From the IMG/VR virus record IMGVR_UViG_3300035034_000321, positions 1 through 30,709 of that record: a stretch of DNA of 30,709 nt, one strand, 5' to 3'. The position numbers were made by a program, and so were the translations under genes. The notes beneath the pieces were generated by a model. That model worked only from the letters and a program-made list of their open reading frames with translations. It was not told the origin of the DNA and searched no databases. Source of the stretch: a virus. Shown here one piece after another: positions 14,716-21,498 of this stretch. Position 1 is the first letter of the stretch. Every line of letters begins with the position of its first letter.

Positions 14716-15201
14716 TCATTCTGTATTTACCATTTCAATGCCTTTCTCTTTGGCCTCAACACACAGCTTGTCAACACGCTCGTTATGAGTGTCGCCGTTG
14801 TGTCCCCTGACCCACTCGAATTTAACATTAAGTGTGTCATCACTAACAAGTGTATCAAGCTTTTTCCACATGTCAACGTTCTTGACGCTGTTGTTCTTCC
14901 AGTTCGTGCGCTTCCAGCCTTTGAGCCATTCGGTGCAGCCCTTGACGCAGTATTGCGAATCGGAATAGATGGTCACGTCTACTTTCCCTTCACCACGTTT
15001 CGGCGTGCCAAGCTGTCGGACAAACTCAAGGGCTTCGATGATAGACCGGAGTTCCATGCGGTTGTTCGTCGTATCGACTTCGTATCCGCTGTCTTCTATC
15101 TCACCACCTACGGCTTCATGCATTAGCACGTATGCCCAGCCGCCGACCTTGTGTTCTTGCTTAGGCGAAGACGCGCCGTCAGTGTATACAATAAATCCCA
15201 T
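14716..15201 (-). CDS. ribonuclease HI
   Basis: Cleaves RNA in RNA-DNA hybrids, for primer removal. 161 residues with the whole active site: Asp8 in YTDGA, Glu50 in NNRMEL, Asp81 in YSDSQY, His134 in VRGHNGD and Asp144 in ERVDKL. This is a cellular RNase HI fold, not the T4 Rnh (5' nuclease/FEN) type. Its ribosome-binding site GGGTGA overlaps the stop of the upstream glutaredoxin-like gene. Close to DNA ligase, giving a lagging-strand maturation set. Confidence 0.95.
   Translation of the reverse strand: MGFIVYTDGASSPKQEHKVGGWAYVLMHEAVGGEIEDSGYEVDTTNNRMELRSIIEALEFVRQLGTPKRGEGKVDVTIYSDSQYCVKGCTEWLKGWKRTNWKNNSVKNVDMWKKLDTLVSDDTLNVKFEWVRGHNGDTHNERVDKLCVEAKEKGIEMVNTE
14724..14731 (-). promoter_or_regulatory. 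GGTAAATA motif upstream of the gene at 14691
   Basis: Same octamer as at 6889, 10554 and 21445; it lies within the last codons of RNase HI, 32 nt before the next ATG. Shares TAAATA with the T4 late promoter. Confidence 0.35.
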
Positions 15202-15204
15202 AGA

Positions 15205-15435
15205 TCACCCGTTAGCCCGTGCGAGAATGTCTTCTCTAAACTCTAGATACCCACCTACGTAAACATTATTCCAGAACACGACAGGCGGTTCTGTGTGACC
15301 GTACTGACCAATGTAGTTACGCGCAACATCGTCTTCGTCCGTGTCCACGTACTTGTATTTCATGTAAAACTGCTGAATCGTGTTTACAACCATCTTTGTA
15401 TTTGGGGAATTTTTCCCGCCGTAGACCCAATACAT
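15205..15435 (-). CDS. glutaredoxin-like protein lacking cysteines
   Basis: 76 residues with a thioredoxin/glutaredoxin-type outline: an N-terminal strand MYWVYGG, helix VNTIQQFY, strand KYVDTD, the cis-proline segment TEPPVVFW and the glycine pair YVGGYLEFRED, which align with MPQVF and HIGGFDQLRE of T4 NrdC. The active-site position, CxxC in T4, reads KNSPNT, and there is no cysteine in the whole protein. It therefore cannot do dithiol or monothiol redox chemistry and may be a binding or structural derivative. Strong AGGAGG start site. Upstream of RNase HI. Confidence 0.65.
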   Translation of the reverse strand: MYWVYGGKNSPNTKMVVNTIQQFYMKYKYVDTDEDDVARNYIGQYGHTEPPVVFWNNVYVGGYLEFREDILARANG

Positions 15436-15466
15436 GGAATCCTCCTGTTAAAACGTGTGTCCAGAC

Positions 15467-15598
15467 TCAGCCCAAGTCATAGTCTAGCCAAGGGCTGAAG
15501 TCATCGTATTCTGCATCCAAATAATAGTCGTCCTGACTGCTGTCCCAACCGTTGTTGGAAGTGAAGATTTCCATTTCTTGATCAATTTGAGATTGCAT
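15467..15598 (-). CDS. 43-residue very acidic protein
   Basis: Starts MQSQIDQEMEIFTSNNGWDS and is dominated by Asp, Glu, Tyr and Trp (DDYYLDAEYDDFSPWLDYDL). AGGAGAG precedes the ATG. Acidity of this kind occurs in DNA-mimic inhibitors, but such a role is only a guess. It lies between the kinase-like gene and the glutaredoxin-like gene. Confidence 0.65.
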   Translation of the reverse strand: MQSQIDQEMEIFTSNNGWDSSQDDYYLDAEYDDFSPWLDYDLG

Positions 15599-15611
15599 AT
15601 TCTCTCCTAGT

Positions 15612-15998
15612 TTAGAGCTTGATTTCGAAGCGGTCGCGCATAGATTCTACCGCCTTTTGTGGAACGTCGTGAACGGTTGAACCGCCGTGGCGATTTTCTA
15701 CAATGATGGTGTGAACTTCGTAGCCGTGCGTTTTCGCCAGCCTCAAATATTCTTCAAATTCCCATTCGCGAGTGAAGGTGTTGTGTACAGCGATCTTAGG
15801 CGCTTCCATACCCATCCACAGGCCGACAGTGTTGAAACACCACTTATGTGCGTCAGCAAGGTAGTTCGGATTGAACTCCCCACCGTTATACAGGTCGAAA
15901 TAGTCGTCTGCCGCCACGTTGTACAGTTCGGCAATGATGTTGGCAAGAGTTGTTTTGCCGCTACCCGGCAGACCACGCAAGATGTACAAAGTTTTCAT
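15612..15998 (-). CDS. P-loop kinase-like NTPase
   Basis: 128 residues. Walker A GLPGSGKTT at 9-17, then AADDYF and VHNTF, and a C-terminal arginine-containing region (NRHGGSTVHDVPQKAVESM), the order seen in polynucleotide-kinase-type and related small P-loop kinases (AAA_33/N4BP2-like). Likely phosphorylates a nucleotide, nucleic acid 5' end or small molecule; substrate not deducible. Starts with AAGGA and a dedicated promoter (16024-16051). The upstream neighbour is a macro-domain gene. Confidence 0.75.
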   Translation of the reverse strand: MKTLYILRGLPGSGKTTLANIIAELYNVAADDYFDLYNGGEFNPNYLADAHKWCFNTVGLWMGMEAPKIAVHNTFTREWEFEEYLRLAKTHGYEVHTIIVENRHGGSTVHDVPQKAVESMRDRFEIKL

Positions 15999-16023
15999 AT
16001 TCCTTCCCCCAATTCACAACGGC

Positions 16024-16051
16024 ATTATACACCGTCTTTGGAAATGTTCAA
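16024..16051 (-). promoter_or_regulatory. promoter for the kinase-like gene
   Basis: -10 TATAAT (16024-16029) perfect; -35 TTGAAC (16046-16051), 16-bp spacer. Confidence 0.65.
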
Positions 16052-16070
16052 ATCGATTCTTACGCCTCTT

Positions 16071-16574
16071 CTATTGACCATATTCTACCACCACAATTTC
16101 CAAATTTTTATCGTTTTCGTATTCTTTAGCCAAGATGCTGATGATACGCTCTAAGTGCTCACGTCTACCGTTAGCCAGACCACAACCGATCTCAGGAATG
16201 ACAACGACCTCTCCATCCATGTTCTCTATCATTTCGCGCATGGCTTCATATACACCCATCCAATGAACAAGAACCGGAGGCTTGCCACACTTGTTTGTAG
16301 ATGCCTTGATCTGGTTAGCGTAAACGTACTGCGTGTACAGATTAAAAAATTGAAAATCTTCGTACCAGAATGACGAGTACGTACCGATCTTGTTGATATC
16401 GCCACAAATCGTTTTCTGGTCTTCGATCAAAGCCTGACCACGCGTGTAGTCGTTTACGCGTTTTGCCGCTCCACAACCCATCGTACAAAAGCAGTTGCAC
16501 CCGTGGGCAATAGCATCGGCACTGTAGTCATGGGCAACCTCTATAAGTTCACCCTTAACATACCGGATTTTCAT
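16071..16574 (-). CDS. macro-domain (ADP-ribose-binding) protein
   Basis: 167 residues covering one macro domain: strand MKIRYVKGELIEV, then DAIAHGCNCFCTMGCGAAKR (ligand-binding loop), GDINKIGTYSS, and IPEIGCGLANGRREH (second glycine loop). The type with HGCNC and few insertions resembles TARG1/ALC1-like hydrolases and phage Appr-1''-phosphate phosphatases. It would bind or cut ADP-ribose derivatives, e.g. remove ADP-ribose from proteins or nucleic acids. The ATG overlaps the upstream membrane gene's stop (TAATG). Substrate and role in infection not shown. Confidence 0.88.
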   Translation of the reverse strand: MKIRYVKGELIEVAHDYSADAIAHGCNCFCTMGCGAAKRVNDYTRGQALIEDQKTICGDINKIGTYSSFWYEDFQFFNLYTQYVYANQIKASTNKCGKPPVLVHWMGVYEAMREMIENMDGEVVVIPEIGCGLANGRREHLERIISILAKEYENDKNLEIVVVEYGQ

Positions 16575-16822
16575 TAGCTTTTCCCACGCACAATAGATCG
16601 GATAACGCCCGCAACGACAATGACCGCCAAATAGGTGAGAATGCCGTGTTCAATATAGAAGCCTGATCCAGCAGCCTCGGAAATCGTGTTCGTTCCCCAG
16701 ATGACGAGGAAAGGCATTAGAAAAATGGCGGCTAGGATGATAACCACAACCAACAGAATGCCGAGAATACCCCCTACATCATCTGTCGAACCATCGAAGA
16801 AATATGCGAGTCGCTTTTTCAT
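16574..16822 (-). CDS. two-helix membrane protein, holin-like
   Basis: 82 residues. Helix 1 at about 18-42 (GILGILLVVVIILAAIFLMP), helix 2 at about 60-76 (GILTYLAVIVVAGVI), with a basic C-terminus (RSIVRGKS). Size, two helices and a charged tail would fit a class II holin, and the next gene upstream is the cell-wall hydrolase, but other small phage membrane proteins look alike. It has its own promoter (16852-16880) and an AAAGGAG site, and its stop is coupled to the macro-domain gene. Confidence 0.65.
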   Translation of the reverse strand: MKKRLAYFFDGSTDDVGGILGILLVVVIILAAIFLMPFLVIWGTNTISEAAGSGFYIEHGILTYLAVIVVAGVIRSIVRGKS

Positions 16823-16851
16823 GTTTTAACTCCTTTGTTGTCTAACCAAGG

Positions 16852-16880
16852 ATCATACACGAGTCTTAACGCATTGTCAA
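16852..16880 (-). promoter_or_regulatory. host-type promoter before the holin-like gene
   Basis: -35 TTGACA (16875-16880) perfect, 17-bp spacer, -10 TATGAT (16852-16857). The -35 is inside the last codons of the cell-wall hydrolase gene. Confidence 0.75.
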
Positions 16881-17330
16881 GAATATGTGGTCATGAATTT
16901 TTACCTTGGTGTTCCACTCGTTTGCCCAATAGGGCTTAACGATTTTGTACGCGTAATAATGCGTAGCGCCCCCGGTATTGTCATTTATGCGACCTTCTGC
17001 CACAGCGTAGCCCACAGCCAGAGATTGAAGATATGCAACCTTGTCAATACGGTTGTTGATCACGAGCTTGTGCTTGCTCTCGTCTTCCAGATACGAAAAT
17101 TGCTTGTCTTGGGTCACGACTTTACAAATGCTATCCGGGTACGCGTGCGCGCGCACGCGATTGGCAATGACGTTTGCCACCGCTACCTTGCCCTCGTAGC
17201 TCTGGTTCCCGGCCTCGAAATAGATTGCGTGAGCCATACACGCGATATCCTTTTCTGAGTTGTGTGTGACCGGGCTGTGAGCTATCACAGACGTGAGGAA
17301 AAAGAATGCTGCCGGTCCTAAACTTATCAT
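16866..17330 (-). CDS. SleB-type cell-wall hydrolase (endolysin candidate)
   Basis: 154 residues. The Hydrolase_2/SleB domain is clear: MAHAIYFEAGNQSYEGKVAV with catalytic Glu39, VANVIANRV, YPDSICKVV, QFSY, then NDNTGGATHYYA, KPYWANEW and a final HDHIF. Family members cleave peptidoglycan (lytic transglycosylase or amidase-like). An N-terminal hydrophobic stretch, residues about 5-18 (GPAAFFFLTSVIAH), suggests export by a signal or signal-anchor sequence, so it might not need a holin pore. Its 3' end contains the promoter of the next gene. Confidence 0.88.
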   Translation of the reverse strand: MISLGPAAFFFLTSVIAHSPVTHNSEKDIACMAHAIYFEAGNQSYEGKVAVANVIANRVRAHAYPDSICKVVTQDKQFSYLEDESKHKLVINNRIDKVAYLQSLAVGYAVAEGRINDNTGGATHYYAYKIVKPYWANEWNTKVKIHDHIFLTMR

Positions 17331-17372
17331 TAGCGTCTCTCGTTAAAATCTTTTGAAATCGCCAACAAAGAA

Positions 17373-17390
17373 ACCCCGCCGAAGCGGGGT
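17373..17390 (-). terminator. terminator after gp32
   Basis: ACCCCGC / GCGGGGT with a stable UUCG tetraloop on the minus strand (GCTTCGGC), followed by TTTCTTTG. Typical isolation of a highly expressed gp32 message. Confidence 0.9.
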
Positions 17391-17415
17391 CATGTCTAGG
17401 CGTGATAATACTTGT

Positions 17416-18378
17416 TTATTCGCGCCCGGCCAGTCGTTTGAACTTGGCAAGCGGGTCTTCACCGTCATCGCCCGAGTCTCCACCAGATTCAGGCTCGGCG
17501 GGTTCTGCGCTCTTTGGCTCAGGGGCGGGAGCGCTTTGCTCCGGTTCTTCTTGCTCTTCAGCAATTGCTCGATTCATTCCCTTGTTGGTCAGCCAATCGT
17601 AGGGCTTACCCGTAACCTTTTCAAAGCGTGCAGCCACTTCATCAAAGCTTTTGAACTTTTCGGCATCGATGAACTCATTGACGTTATGGCACTGTTCTAC
17701 CACTTCATTAAGAGCGTCTTCGTCACCGTCCAAGAACTCGGACACGCTGTCGAACGAACTGTTTTCATAGTTGGGAACCAGAATCTTGCCGTCGCCGTCC
17801 CAGCGAGGAATTTCTTTACCCACCATGCGGATACGCAGGTCAGCACCTTCCCACAGGTCGAACGGGTCAAACTCGTCAACGTCATCGAACTCGGGCTCAA
17901 TCGCGTCTTCAATCAGCTTGAAGATTTGACGACCGAATTGATAGATTTTGACTTTGCCCTCGTTTTCCGGGTTTTCTTCATCCTTGACTACGTACACATT
18001 CGCGTAGTATTGTGAACGCGGTAGCCACTTCTTGGCTTGTTCACGTAGCGGCTCGTTGTCTTCTGCCTTGGCCTTGCGGAAGGCGCTAATAGCCGCGATT
18101 TGAACCGGGTCATCCTGACCAATGGTCTGAAGCGCTTTGTCAAAGAAGTTGCCACCCGCTCCGTTGAAGCTGTAGGACTTGACTTCTGCGAAAGCATCGC
18201 CATCCGGGTTAGGCAGCAGTCGGACGATAGCCGTGCCCTTCTTCTTTTGCTTGTTAAGGGTAGGCTTCCAAATGCGCTCGTCTCTAGGCGCACCATTACT
18301 GTTTGACTCGTTGAGCTTCTTCTGAAGGTCTTTGAGATTGGAACCGCGCTTCTTTTTAAGTTTATCCAGTTTGGACAT
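17416..18378 (-). CDS. 32: single-stranded DNA-binding protein gp32
   Basis: Coats ssDNA at replication forks and recruits UvsX, gp59 and polymerase. 320 residues, T4 is 301. Recognised by IWKPTLNKQKKKGTAIVRLL, YYANVYVVKDEENPENEGKV, KIYQFGRQIF, DPFDLWEGADLRIRM and DKFKSFEEL-like EKFKSFDEVAARF, matching T4 gp32 in order. The basic N-terminus serves cooperativity; the acidic C-terminus (from about 270, EEQEEPEQ and GDSGDDGEDP) is the protein-interaction tail. The zinc site of T4 (His64, Cys77, Cys87, Cys90) is missing: the matching stretch KALQTIGQDDPVQIA has no Cys or His. Followed by a strong terminator. Confidence 0.95.
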   Translation of the reverse strand: MSKLDKLKKKRGSNLKDLQKKLNESNSNGAPRDERIWKPTLNKQKKKGTAIVRLLPNPDGDAFAEVKSYSFNGAGGNFFDKALQTIGQDDPVQIAAISAFRKAKAEDNEPLREQAKKWLPRSQYYANVYVVKDEENPENEGKVKIYQFGRQIFKLIEDAIEPEFDDVDEFDPFDLWEGADLRIRMVGKEIPRWDGDGKILVPNYENSSFDSVSEFLDGDEDALNEVVEQCHNVNEFIDAEKFKSFDEVAARFEKVTGKPYDWLTNKGMNRAIAEEQEEPEQSAPAPEPKSAEPAEPESGGDSGDDGEDPLAKFKRLAGRE

Positions 18379-18446
18379 ATGATTTTCCTCGTGATTTTAG
18401 AATTTTGCATCTGTTCTAACGCGTTGCGCCTTACGAACCTAATGCA

Positions 18447-19058
18447 CTACACACTCTCTTGTAGACTGGCCTTTATACAGTTCTCAAACCAATTCCGTGA
18501 TACCAGTTGAACTACAAAGGGAGCGACGGCCTTCATGCGCGTACACACGGTAGGCCAAGCAACGATATCGTTACTCAGTTCTTCCTTATATATGTCATGG
18601 ATAAACGAGTGAAAGCATAGGAGCGTTTCAAGCTCTATGTTCTGATCATCATACTCTTCATGGATATTAGGGTATAGGCCCGTTGTTACGTACATGTCCC
18701 GAGGGTCATCGTACTTGTTCAACAGGTAAAGAACGTCTTTCGAAATTCTTTCTTTCAACCCCTTTATGCATGTCTCTCCAAATGAGGGTAGGTCAGTGTT
18801 TGCCGTCATGGCGAACAACTGCTTTTGCAGGATAAACGAGAAGTCATTCAATTTGAATGCATGATACAGGAAAGCAAGAAGGTTGTCAACCTTAGATTCT
18901 AAAGCCGCGAACTGCCATTTCCACTTGCTCTTCCTGAACGATTGTACACCAGCCTTTGTCTTGCCGTTGTACGTAAAGAAATCGTAGCCAGTACCGGGTT
19001 TGAAGTGAAGAACCATAGCGTTGTACGTCTGGTATGCTTCAAATCCGATATCAGACAT
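18447..19058 (-). CDS. 59: replicative helicase loader, gp59-like
   Basis: 203 residues (T4 gp59: 217). N-terminal GFEAYQTYNAMVLHFKPGTG, then YDFFTYNGKT, FRKSKWKWQFAALESKVDNL and a helical C-terminal half (ELETLLCFHSFIHDIYKEEL) match the T4 gp59 layout. gp59 binds forks and gp32 and loads the gp41 hexamer. It is next to gp32 and the probable gp33 gene, as in T4, and its ATG overlaps the gp33-like stop by 8 nt. Confidence 0.85.
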   Translation of the reverse strand: MSDIGFEAYQTYNAMVLHFKPGTGYDFFTYNGKTKAGVQSFRKSKWKWQFAALESKVDNLLAFLYHAFKLNDFSFILQKQLFAMTANTDLPSFGETCIKGLKERISKDVLYLLNKYDDPRDMYVTTGLYPNIHEEYDDQNIELETLLCFHSFIHDIYKEELSNDIVAWPTVCTRMKAVAPFVVQLVSRNWFENCIKASLQESV

Positions 19059-19296
19059 CGAAAATATTCACCAATTCCGTTTTTTCCTTTAGCATGTTGA
19101 GAGAGTACGCTTCGTACTTGATTGAGTCAACAACCTTCTTGTTTAAGTGGCGTACAACTTGCTCTACCTCTAGATCAGTTTCGTTCTCAACAAACCAAGT
19201 AATGGTTTCAATATAAGTAGGTAGCTCAAGTTCTTTCTTCAATTTCTCTAAGTGTATACAGAACGAATTAGAATCATTGAACCAGTTCTCAGCCAT
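19051..19296 (-). CDS. 33: late-transcription co-activator, gp33-like
   Basis: 81 residues, shorter than T4 gp33 (112). The helical core LKKELELPTYIETITWFVEN, then VRHLNKKVVDSIKYEAYSLN, lines up with the T4 segment EEFGMSYLEATTAFLEEN and IPSGIIEKIQSEAIDENLL. gp33 bridges RNA polymerase and the sliding clamp at late promoters. The position next to gene 59 and 32 is as in T4. No gp55 is in this window. It has its own promoter at 19329-19357. Confidence 0.68.
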   Translation of the reverse strand: MAENWFNDSNSFCIHLEKLKKELELPTYIETITWFVENETDLEVEQVVRHLNKKVVDSIKYEAYSLNMLKEKTELVNIFDV

Positions 19297-19328
19297 TCAT
19301 TGCCTCTTTCTTTGTAAGTAAAGATTTT

Positions 19329-19357
19329 ATCTTATCACATATTTGGCGAGAACGCAA
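19329..19357 (-). promoter_or_regulatory. promoter for gp33-gp59
   Basis: -35 TTGCGT (19352-19357), 17-bp spacer, -10 TAAGAT (19329-19334) preceded by TGn (extended -10). Confidence 0.55.
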
Positions 19358-19359
19358 CC

Positions 19360-19683
19360 CTATTTTTCTTCTTTGCAGAAATCTTCACCAAGGTCTTGTC
19401 TGTAGTAACACAATGACTGTCTCAACTCTCTGATAAAGCGCAACAACTCGTTCATGTTCTCCATATGAGAAGAAAACTCGCCTTTCGTCGCACCTATCAC
19501 TACTCGACCATCAACATCATATACCTGCCAGTCTACAGGAGACAGGCTAAGCGGCTGTGGAATCTCGGGATGCAATTGCGGGCCTTCCCCCTCTGAGGGT
19601 ACGAAAGTGCGGGCACAGCCCGGCACAACCAGCACAACGACGGCGACAAGCGTCAAGAGTCTGGTGTGGAAACCTTTCAACAT
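19360..19683 (-). CDS. outer-membrane spanin lipoprotein (o-spanin)
   Basis: 107 residues. Hydrophobic signal LLTLVAVVVLVV followed by the lipobox VPGC (Cys about 23), then a proline-rich stretch (HPEIPQPLSLSPVDWQVYDV) and a helical C-terminus. A small lipoprotein overlapping a gene for a membrane-anchored coiled-coil protein is the standard o-spanin/i-spanin pair, which fuses inner and outer membranes in the last step of lysis. The ATG overlaps the i-spanin stop by 7 nt. Confidence 0.8.
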   Translation of the reverse strand: MLKGFHTRLLTLVAVVVLVVPGCARTFVPSEGEGPQLHPEIPQPLSLSPVDWQVYDVDGRVVIGATKGEFSSHMENMNELLRFIRELRQSLCYYRQDLGEDFCKEEK

Positions 19684-20081
19684 TTTTCATCGTCTCCTGA
19701 CTCACATTCCATCTTGTTGCGAATCGTTTCCAGTTGAGAATTTATCTGGTCTTCGACCTTCTCTCTATTGTCAAGAATCTGTTGATCCGGCATCGACACA
19801 AATTCTTGAATCCGTTCGTCCATGCGAATGAAGTCCTTTCGGATAGTAGCGTATCTGCGTCGGACGGCCTGAATATCCTTCTTCTGTTGTTCCAGACCGT
19901 CTTTGATGCCTTTAATCTCTTCGCCTAGTCCGGTGTTGGTTGTTTCCAGACTATCGACGGTCTGCTTTTGCTTGCCGTAATCATACACGAAAAAAGCGGC
20001 GGCGAAAATAGCGATGGCTATAACCGCAATCTTGATGATCTTCGCATATCGCTTGAAGAAATTTAGGGCGGCGGAAATCAC
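19677..20081 (-). CDS. inner-membrane spanin (i-spanin)
   Basis: 134 residues from a GTG that overlaps the previous stop (GTGA). One N-terminal transmembrane helix (IIKIAVIAIAIFAAAFFVYD, about 15-34), then a long periplasmic coiled coil (SLETTNTGLGEEIKGIKDGL to VEDQINSQLETIRNK) and two cysteines near the end, which may form disulfide-linked dimers. This is the Rz-type topology. It lies directly upstream of the o-spanin lipoprotein. Confidence 0.8.
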   Translation of the reverse strand: MISAALNFFKRYAKIIKIAVIAIAIFAAAFFVYDYGKQKQTVDSLETTNTGLGEEIKGIKDGLEQQKKDIQAVRRRYATIRKDFIRMDERIQEFVSMPDQQILDNREKVEDQINSQLETIRNKMECESGDDEKC

Positions 20082-20668
20082 TTGACAAACACCATTGAGC
20101 CGTTTCTGTTGTTGCGTACCAACATGCGCTTGTTCTTGTAGTACATGTCTTTCATTTCCTTGCGCAAGCTCTCGTCTTCTACGTAGTTAGTCCAGCGTTT
20201 GAACGGGACTTTGCCGCGTACGAAGCCGTGGAACGTCTCGTCATCAACGTCAACCATGTCATGACCCATGAACTTAGATTTCTTGAACATAGGCTTGGCA
20301 TCTGGGTTGGCTACCCCCGCTGTTGATGTTGATGCGCTGGCGCTCTCTTCGTTAAGATCGACCGATTCGACCACACCAAAGACTTCCTCGCGGTACTTCA
20401 TAGCGTAGTCATAGACTTGAGCAAGCTCATAGCCATCGACGTTTAGATACGAGCGAGCGATTCTACTGGCGTAGTATTCGATTGCTTTTTTGAGTGTACC
20501 GCCGTTCTCTTTCTTCTTGCGATCAATCACGACGTACAACTTTTCAATCGCGTCTTGATAATCTTTGGAGTGAAGTATACGCGAGATCACTCCCGGCACA
20601 CGATCCGTCCAATTCTTTTCATCGAGTTCTTCAACTGTTTGCACAAACTTCTTGAATGGTTTGGTCAT
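20078..20668 (-). CDS. uncharacterised protein, 196 residues
   Basis: Helical N-terminal two thirds (FVQTVEELDEKNWTDRVPGV, then AIEKLYVVIDRKKKENGGTL), a Ser/Ala/Thr linker (SASASTSTAG at about 110-120), and a compact basic C-terminal domain (VDDETFHGFVRGKVPFKRW, ending RNNRNGSMVFVK). Two-domain layout, no signal or membrane segment. It overlaps its upstream neighbour by ATGA and the i-spanin by GTGA, so all are cotranslated. I do not recognise the family. Confidence 0.7.
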   Translation of the reverse strand: MTKPFKKFVQTVEELDEKNWTDRVPGVISRILHSKDYQDAIEKLYVVIDRKKKENGGTLKKAIEYYASRIARSYLNVDGYELAQVYDYAMKYREEVFGVVESVDLNEESASASTSTAGVANPDAKPMFKKSKFMGHDMVDVDDETFHGFVRGKVPFKRWTNYVEDESLRKEMKDMYYKNKRMLVRNNRNGSMVFVK

Positions 20669-21021
20669 TGTCTGTATTCCTTTGCTACTTTTCGATGGAA
20701 AACAATATCGTATTGCCCATCCCCGACAAGGGGAAGAGACAGAAAAAACAGGATGGAGTTCATTTTATGATAAAGACCGGGCTTGAGCTTCAACCCAATC
20801 ATTTGGCTTGCCGCATGATGATCGAACACGTTGAATATCGAAATCGTGTTATTCACCAACAATTTGATGTTGCTCGAATCTCCCCTGTCTTCCCAACACA
20901 TCATGCGCGTGAGCGTACCGATCTTTCTCAAATCAGACAAAAACTCGTCTTCTGTGAGGCAGAACATGTTGTCGTAGTAATGCGCTGCATATACCTGAAA
21001 GTTTTTGCTCGTCAACTCCAT
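20665..21021 (-). CDS. conserved T4-like hypothetical protein
   Basis: 118 residues. The segment NIKLLVNNTISIFNVFDHHA followed by SILFFLSL resembles a helical pattern I know from small conserved proteins of T4-like phages (an 'IVLxNVFG...' helix pair), but no function is established. Stop overlaps the next ATG (ATGA). Confidence 0.65.
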   Translation of the reverse strand: MELTSKNFQVYAAHYYDNMFCLTEDEFLSDLRKIGTLTRMMCWEDRGDSSNIKLLVNNTISIFNVFDHHAASQMIGLKLKPGLYHKMNSILFFLSLPLVGDGQYDIVFHRKVAKEYRQ

Positions 21022-21030
21022 TGCCGGTTC

Positions 21031-21414
21031 TTACTCTTCCACTTTCTTCTTAGGCGGACGGCCTCTGCGGCGACCCGTAGGCTTCTTATCACTTGTTTTC
21101 TTCTTGGTCGTGCTCTGCTTTTGCTCTGTGGTGCTCTCAGCCTTAGTCTGATCAGACTTTTCTTCCTCTGAAGGGGGTTGCTCACCATCCTTCTTTTCAT
21201 CGTCTTGTGAAGGCTCTGGGACGGTTTTGCTTTCTTCCGTTTCAACCGTTTGCAAAGATCGTTTCGCCTCTTCATTCAGTGCGGCAAGCCCGGGGTCCAA
21301 ATCCTTTACCAGCTTCAGATATTCGCCGGTTTCTTTAACCATCCAACCACGGCTAGTCGCTACAACTTCTTTCTTGTGTTTTGGCACGCGTGCCCAGCTA
21401 GGCAAATTAGACAT
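21031..21414 (-). CDS. AT-hook-bearing lysine/glutamate-rich protein
   Basis: 127 residues. Short ordered N-terminus (MSNLPSWARVPKHKKEVVAT, RGWMVKETGEYLKLVKDLDP), then a long low-complexity charged region (KKDGEQPPSEEEKSDQTKAE) and at the end GRRRGRPPKKK, a textbook AT-hook core (RGRP) flanked by basic residues. AT-hooks bind the minor groove of AT-rich DNA. The protein could bind host or phage DNA; lysine-rich C-termini of this kind also occur by composition alone. AAGGAG start site; the terminator at 21459 and a GGTAAATA motif lie upstream. Confidence 0.72.
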   Translation of the reverse strand: MSNLPSWARVPKHKKEVVATSRGWMVKETGEYLKLVKDLDPGLAALNEEAKRSLQTVETEESKTVPEPSQDDEKKDGEQPPSEEEKSDQTKAESTTEQKQSTTKKKTSDKKPTGRRRGRPPKKKVEE

Positions 21415-21444
21415 ACTTTCTCCTTAGAATCTTGATGTATGACT

Positions 21445-21452
21445 TATTTACC
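21445..21452 (-). promoter_or_regulatory. GGTAAATA motif upstream of the AT-hook gene
   Basis: Lies just past the T-run of the terminator at 21459-21484 and 30 nt before the ATG at 21414. Same octamer as three other pre-gene sites; shares TAAATA with T4 late promoters. Confidence 0.35.
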
Positions 21453-21458
21453 AAACAA

Positions 21459-21484
21459 AAAAGCCCGCCTAAGTGCGGGCTTTT
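21459..21484. terminator. terminator after the DsbA-like gene
   Basis: AAAAGCCCGC / GCGGGCTTTT stem, 6-nt loop, A and T runs on either side, so bidirectional. Lies 15 bp downstream of the stop at 21499. Confidence 0.9.
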
Positions 21485-21498
21485 GTGGAGTCGGGCGA

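Noticed and set aside
17353-18015. 220-residue + strand ORF opposite gp32
   Set aside because: Antisense shadow of gp32; composition is an artefact of the opposite strand's codons.
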